Notes under the pieces: generated by a model
The model's database searches: none
Told to the model about the DNA's origin: nothing
Seen by the model: the letters and a program-made list of their open reading frames with translations, nothing else
Origin: Cunninghamia lanceolata
Taxonomy: Eukaryota; Streptophyta; Pinopsida; Cupressales; Cupressaceae
NCBI GenBank assembly: GCA_027924645.1
Contig: BSBN01001688.1
Coordinates: forward strand, 310,001-374,000
Reading direction: 5' to 3'
Length of the DNA stretch: 64,000 bases
Part shown: in pieces, positions 58,901 through 64,000 of the stretch
Layout of the letters: every line of letters starts with the position of its first letter
Position numbering within the stretch: the first letter of the stretch is position 1
Translations under genes and position numbers: made by a program

Positions 58901-59866
58901 TCATGCCTCCACAAATCTCCTCACATCTGACTGCAACTTGGGCCAATAGTAATGCCTTTTCACAAGATCAAGAGTCTTATCTAGACCAAAATGTCCTGAC
59001 ATGGCCCCACAATGTTTCTCCCTAATGATATTCAGTCTCATAGAACATCGTGGAATACACAACTGTCCACCCTTGAAAAGTAATCCATCTTGGATCAGAA
59101 ATTCAGAGAACTCCACATGATATTTGTCACCAAAGGAAGTACATACCTTGTATATCTCTCCAAAATCTTCATCAGCATCATACATGGCCTTCAAAGAGTC
59201 AATGCCAACACTCTCCAAGTGGATCTGATTGATGGTTAGAACCCTCCTGCTCAAAGCATCCGCTACCTTGTTCTTGACCCCTTTCTTGTGCTTGAGTGTG
59301 AAGGTGAAAGCTTGCAAAGTCTCCACCCACTTCATATGCCTATGGTTCAGCTTCTCTTGACTGTTTATGAAACTAAGGGCCTGATTATCTGTGACCACTA
59401 TGAATTCTTTTGGCATCAAGTAATGCCTCCACTTTTTGAGTGACTGTACTAGAGCATACATCTCTAAATCATATGATGGGTATCTCTTCTTTGCATCATT
59501 TAGTTTCTCATTGAAAAATGCAATAGGCCTACCTTCTTGACTAATTACTGCTCCAATTGCCATGTGGCTTGCATCACATTCTACTTGAAAAATCTTGTTG
59601 AAGTCAGGAAGTGCAAGGACTGGTTGCTCTGTCACCTTCTTCTTTAGTGTTTCAAATGAATCATCTGCCTCCTTTGTCCAAGTGAATCTGCACTTCTGTC
59701 CTCCTTTTATGGTGTCAAGCATGGGTGCACAAACATGACTAAACCCTTTTATAAACTTCCTATAGAAGGTTGCTAACCCATGGAAATTTCTAACATCATT
59801 CATGGTTTTGGGAGTTGGCCAAGATAATATCTCACTTACCTTCTCTTGATCCATTTTCAGTTTTCC
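58901..59866 (-). pseudogene. pol: RT connection, RNase H and integrase zinc finger, element B
   Basis: A 317-codon open stretch from MDQEKVSEILSW: connection region, RNase H with ECDASHMAIGAVI, LEMYALVQSLKKWRHYL and VTDNQAL, then VADALSRR. The integrase His pair follows (EKHCGAMSGHFGLDKT). The stretch ends at TGA 58901-58903, inside the zinc finger. Within this part the RNase H residues are intact. Confidence 0.9.
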
Positions 59867-60445
59867 CTATGAAATGACAAAACCCAGATAGATGATCTCC
59901 TCCTGCATGAACAAACACTTCTCCAAGTTGATCATTAGTTGTTCTTCATGTAACCTTTTGAGGACCAAGTCTATATGTTTGAGGTGCTCTTCCCTTGTAT
60001 TACTGAAAATCAGGATGTCATCTAGATATACTATGATAAATTTACCTATGAATTCCCTCAAGACCTCATTCATCAACCTCATAAAGGTACTAGGGGCATT
60101 GGACAAACCAAAAGGAATGACCTTCCACTCATACAACCTCTCATTGGTTTTAAATGCAGTTTTCCATTCATCTCCTGGCCTAATCCTAATATGATGATAG
60201 CCACTCTTTAAATCTATTTTTGTGAAATATGTAGCACCCCCCAAGCAATCAAGCAAATCTTCTATCCTCGGGATTGGGAACCTATACCTAATTGTTATTT
60301 TGTTGATAGCCCTTGAATCAGCACAAAGTCTCCAAGTGCCTTTCTTCTTCGGTACTAGGACAGTTGGTACTGCACATGGGCTTAAACTCTTGCCAATTAG
60401 GCTTGTCTCCAACAACTCCTCAATCTGTCTTACTACCTTTGTATT
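59867..60445 (-). pseudogene. pol: Reverse transcriptase of element B
   Basis: Open from after the TAG at 60446-60448 to a TAG at 59867-59869. Contains [15 protein letters not shown] (Asp 68), [12 protein letters not shown] and the YLDD box (residues 130-133 from MLETSLIG). Catalytic residues are present. Both flanking stops lie in the same frame and replace sense codons found in element A (for instance Ser-Lys in A where B has Ser-stop). Confidence 0.9.
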
Positions 60446-61156
60446 CTACTCTGGGGTAAGCTTGTATGCTACTTTGTTTGGAAGTGTAGATCTTGGGATC
60501 AGATCTATGTAATGGCTGATGTCCCTCATAGGTGGTAGGGACCTTGGCATTCCATCAGAGATGATGCCCTTGTATTTGTCCAATAGCTCTTGGACATCCG
60601 GATCTATGAACCTTTGCCTCTTCTCTCCCTTGACTTCTTGCTGCTGCTCCTTGTTCACCTTTAGGCATGGAATTAGAGCATATGCAACTGCTCCTTCTTC
60701 TACTATCTCTTTCATGAATTGTTTGTCTTCTACCATCATCGCCTTGACTTCTTTCCCTTTTGATTCCACCTCATTCTCCATCAATGGTAGCAACTCTATC
60801 ACCTTACCATCCTTGGTGATTGAATATGTGTTTCTAACTCCATCATGGTGTGCTTTCAAGTCATACTGCCATGGTCTTCCAAATAGGAGATGGCAAGCAT
60901 CCATCTTGGCAATGTCAAACAATAACCTATCCTTGTATGGTCCAATTTGAAATTCCACCCAAGCCTGTTCTTCCACAACTGGTTGCTGATCTTGGGCGAG
61001 CCATGAGATCTTGTATGGGAAAGGATGTGGCAGTCTTCTAAGCTTAAGCTTTTCGACCATTTCAAATGACACAAAATTTTCAGTGGATCCAGAGTCAATC
61101 AGAACTTTACATACCTTTCCTCCTACCTTGCAAGTAGTTCTGAAGAGAGACTTCCT
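60446..61156 (-). pseudogene. pol: Protease and linker of element B
   Basis: After a TAA at about 61157-61159 the frame reads KSLFRTTCKVGG, then LIDSGSTENFVS with the retropepsin D-S-G at about 61090, then MDACHLLFGRPWQYD. The linker to RT follows (PDVQELLDKYKGIISDGMP). It ends at the TAG 60446-60448. The protease itself is uninterrupted. Confidence 0.85.
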
Positions 61157-62426
61157 TTATGGGGGTTCTTTGTCAGGCACCTTCACGGTGGTCATTGCTC
61201 TCCTAATCATCAAAGATTCTCCTTTCTCAGGATATCCATAACTGTCAAGAGCATTCACATTTTGAAAAGTGTTTGAGCTGGTCACACTTTGACAGTCAGA
61301 TTCTTGGATCAGATTGATCCTCCTTTCTCCTATTGAACTTGTTGCCTTTCCTAGACATCTGCTAGCTATATGGCCTTCTTGATTGCAATTGTAACATCTG
61401 ATAGGTCCTCTGCCCTGAGATCTCCCTCTAAATGATTGTCTTCTGTCCCTAAAGTTTCCTCTTTGATTGTAACTTCCCCCTTGGGTTTGACTGTTGTCTC
61501 CTTTGTTTCTCTCTTGGTTTGATTCACCTTGGGATCCAAATCCATTTCCTCTGCCTCTGAAAGAACTTCTTCCTCCCCTTTGTTGTCTCCCTCTTCCTCT
61601 ACTGTTCTGCTCTTGTCTTCTCTTGAATTTCTCTTCCACTTTGAGTGCCAATTGGTAGCACTTTTGGACTATCTCTGGGTTATGTAGATTTATGTCTTCT
61701 TGGATGGCAAACCTCAATCCATTGAGGTACCTTGCCACCTTCTCTTCTTCATTCTCCTTTACCTTTGTCTTGACACATAGTTTCATGAACTCTTCTGTGT
61801 ATGAGCTGACATCTAACTCCTTCTGCTTCAAGTTTTGTTTCCTCTTATGTAATTGGATGTTGTAATCCAATGGAACATAGGCCTCTTTCATTAAAGCCAT
61901 CATCCTCTTCCAAGTAGCAACTTTGTTCTTTCCTTCTTTCACCCTATCATCTTGGATGAAATTCCACCAATTTAGTGTAGCCCCTTTCATTTTGGATTGA
62001 GCCATCTTCACCCTTTGGTGGTCTAGGATTTCCTCGGTCTCAAAGAAATTATTCAAGGAGTCTATCCACTCCATCACTGAATTAGGTTCCATTTTTCCTG
62101 CAAAGACTGGCAGGTCTATTTTCATATCCATGGTCCTTCTCTCCATGGATTTGAGGGCGTTAAGTAAGGGTCTCTGGTCTGCAGGGTCTCTCTTCCTGCC
62201 TAGGGAACTCCTCTTCATCCCCATCTTCTTGCTTACCAAAATCTTCTTCTCCCTTCTCTACTCTATCCCTCAACTTCTCTACCTCTTCTTTCAAGGCCTG
62301 ATTCTGAGCCCGAGCTGGTCTGCTCTCTGCCATTTGCTTTCTCACTAAGGATGCCAACTCAACGTTGGTCATCTTTGCTAGGTACTCTTGTGACCCCTCT
62401 TCATTTGACATCTTGTCTTCTTCTTC
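61157..62426 (-). pseudogene. gag: Gag of element B
   Basis: The likely start is MSNEEGSQEYLAKMTNVELA (about 62412), about 35 bases after the primer site, with a charged helical N-terminus. A one-base gain near 62164 shifts into the main frame (NALKSMERRTMDMKIDLPVF). The Retrotrans_gag core follows (MKGATLNWWNFIQDD, SSYTEEFMKLC, LALKVEEKFKRR), then an Arg/Gly/Gln-rich linker and a zinc knuckle CYNCNQEGHIASRC. It ends at TAA 61157-61159, where the frame would continue into the protease. Confidence 0.85.
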
Positions 62427-62446
62427 TACCCAAAGGATACTCCTTT

Positions 62447-62460
62447 GCTCTAATACCACT
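62447..62460 (-). other. Primer binding site of element B
   Basis: On the minus strand AGTGGTATTAGAGC follows the 5' LTR end. It is the initiator-methionine tRNA site with one C-to-T change. Confidence 0.9.
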
Positions 62461-63798
62461 TGATGCAGAGCTTACGCAGTGGAACAGAGAAAACAGTTCA
62501 AAAATACAGAACTGTTGCTGTGGTTGAACCTTTGAACCACTTGAACTAACTAAACTGCTGAACCTATGGACACTGAACCATTGAACCTTCATGAGCCGTT
62601 GAACCTTGCCATTATCAGTTCAATATACTTCCATCGCTCCAACTTAATGATGTCAACAATTACCAGTTGGACCGCTGAATCATTGAACCGTTGAACTGGT
62701 TCAACTATCGCAACACTTAATACTATCGGTGATGAACCGTTGCACCCGTGGAACTATTGAACCATTGAATTGGTTCCACCACCCGTAAACATCTACTATC
62801 GGTTCCCTCGATATGCTGCAACCTGATACACAAATGCGATATACACATGAAATGTACTAAGATACATTAGCGATATACACACTGCTTGTATATTCAGTGA
62901 ACAACATGAACTTAACCCAAAAGGACTCTTATACATACCTTTCTTCACCGGATATACACAGGCTGATACTCACATACAAAAATGATATACTCACAAACTG
63001 TTCCAGCATGCAATTGAAGTATATACATAAAATGTATATTTGAATCTCATGCCAATAACCTCCTCTGTAACAAATTTCATAGTTTCTATTCTGGCATGAC
63101 CATGAACAAAAAAGAAACAAATTAGAAAACTATTGTACAAAGCCCATTCCACTGATTTCACAGAAATCCACCAATGGAATGGTTTTAATCATGCATCTCA
63201 ACAACAGAAAAGCTAAATTCAATACAAAACAATTCTATACAGATAATATACACAGGACAATTCGATACACAGGGAATTTACACATAATCTAGAATTTGAT
63301 AAAACACAACTGACAGAACTTTTATTTCTTCATTCCAATTTCGTCTCTCTGTGTCTCAAGGAACACAGGCTGATTATAGAGATTCATACATTTGATAATT
63401 CCAGAGGATGGAAAAGCCAACCTTTCCTCAACCACCTCTGCCTGTTTTTATATTCAACTCCCCTATTCTGATTTTGCTTAATCAAGATTATAAGCCAAAA
63501 CCCTAACTAATCACACGACACATGTTTGGCACAAGACAACACAACACCTAACAACATGACACATTGATTTAATCATCCACATACCCCAAATGTCTAATGA
63601 TGTCCAAATTGGCTTATTAGGATGCCAAATTTGTGACTTCAGTTCTCATGGTGGGGTCGGTTCTCATGGTGGGGTCTTTTAAACATGAAATGTCAACACA
63701 AATACTACATGACAACATGAAATGTATAAACATATTAAAAACCTTCTTCTTCTCCCTCAGATGTATATTTATCTTGTTGAAGGGGTGCTCCTGCACCA
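62461..63798 (-). repeat. 5' LTR of element B
   Basis: 1338 bp, the partner of 56383-57724 with scattered point changes and small indels (for example 12 bases lacking in one copy of the GAACC repeats). Confidence 0.95.
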
Positions 63799-63803
63799 CA
63801 AAG

Positions 63804-64000
63804 TTTGCTATCATGAGTGGGTTAGCTGATTCAGAACTTTCAAAGGAAATGAGTTTCAATTTTGATACACAAGTTTGGGATAAACTTGAAACCATTTATG
63901 AAGGAGATAAGAAGGTAAAGAAAGCAAAGATGCAAATCTTCAAAAGCATATTTGAGACCCTAAAGATGGTAGAGGATGAAGACATTGTTGGATATATGCT
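63804..64000 (+). pseudogene. gag: Ty1/copia gag, continuation
   Basis: Continues the frame from 56382: MSGLADSELSKEM, then VWDKLETIYEGDKKVKKAKM and IFETLKMVEDEDIVGYM, the UBN2 gag core. It is open to the window edge, so the rest of the copia element should lie to the right. Confidence 0.85.

Larger units (their letters stand above)
56383..63798 (-). mobile_element. Ty3/gypsy chromovirus, nearly complete (element B)
   Basis: A 7416-bp minus-strand element with LTRs 56383-57724 and 62461-63798 and a perfect 5-bp duplication CAAAG (56378-56382, 63799-63803). On the minus strand the LTR begins TGGTGCAGGAG and ends CTCTGCATCA. Gag, protease, RT, RNase H, integrase and chromodomain occur in order; there are at least eight stops and two frameshifts. 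Related to element A by domain order and motifs, but with different, longer LTRs. It is inserted in a copia gag. Confidence 0.95.

Overview
This window is repeat-dominated nuclear DNA of a seed plant with a large, retrotransposon-rich genome. The evidence is plant-type Ty3/gypsy chromoviruses with tRNA-iMet primer sites, a Ty1/copia gag, plant LINE remnants with DUF4283/CCHC and zf-RVT domains, foldback elements, AT-rich composition and no intact cellular gene. A gymnosperm is plausible but cannot be proven from the sequence alone.

Region by region. 1-9.6 kb: degraded LINE ORF1 (minus strand, 1617-2654), a ~55-bp tandem array, AT microsatellites around a duplicated GC-rich foldback segment, and untyped LTR-like DNA. 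9.67-20.58 kb: a complete 10.9-kb non-autonomous LTR retrotransposon on the minus strand, with ~3.3-kb LTRs, a GTAAC target duplication, a tRNA-like primer site and one intact 466-codon ORF of unrecognised family. 20.6-21.4 kb: a LINE reverse-transcriptase tail. 22.86-25.70 kb: a 1.4-kb tandem duplication carrying two dead gypsy gag copies. 25.7-35.0 kb: a degraded minus-strand coding region split by a 6.4-kb plus-strand chromovirus (26662-33055, target duplication AACTC). 35.33-35.72 kb: a foldback MITE.

36.3-43.5 kb holds the remains of a plus-strand element, with repeat-rich Pro/Ser/Thr/Asn ORFs, one ending in a G-patch-like motif, a polypurine tract and an LTR. 43.6-44.6 kb has a degraded retropepsin followed by a second G-patch-like motif. 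46.1-47.2 kb is probably another LTR. 48.8-53.62 kb is a minus-strand element with a 5' LTR, primer site, leader and dead gag; its LTR resembles the one at 42.77 kb. 54.2-55.0 kb has a ~42-bp array and a fragment of an unidentified gene that looks spliced. 55.0-64.0 kb is a copia element whose gag is interrupted by a 7.4-kb minus-strand chromovirus (56383-63798, target duplication CAAAG).

The layout records successive nested insertions; all recognisable transposition proteins carry stops or frameshifts. The one long intact ORF is the unknown protein at 15616-17016, the best candidate for something undescribed. Coordinates of LTRs with both copies present were read directly from alignment of the two ends; one-copy LTR ends are approximate.
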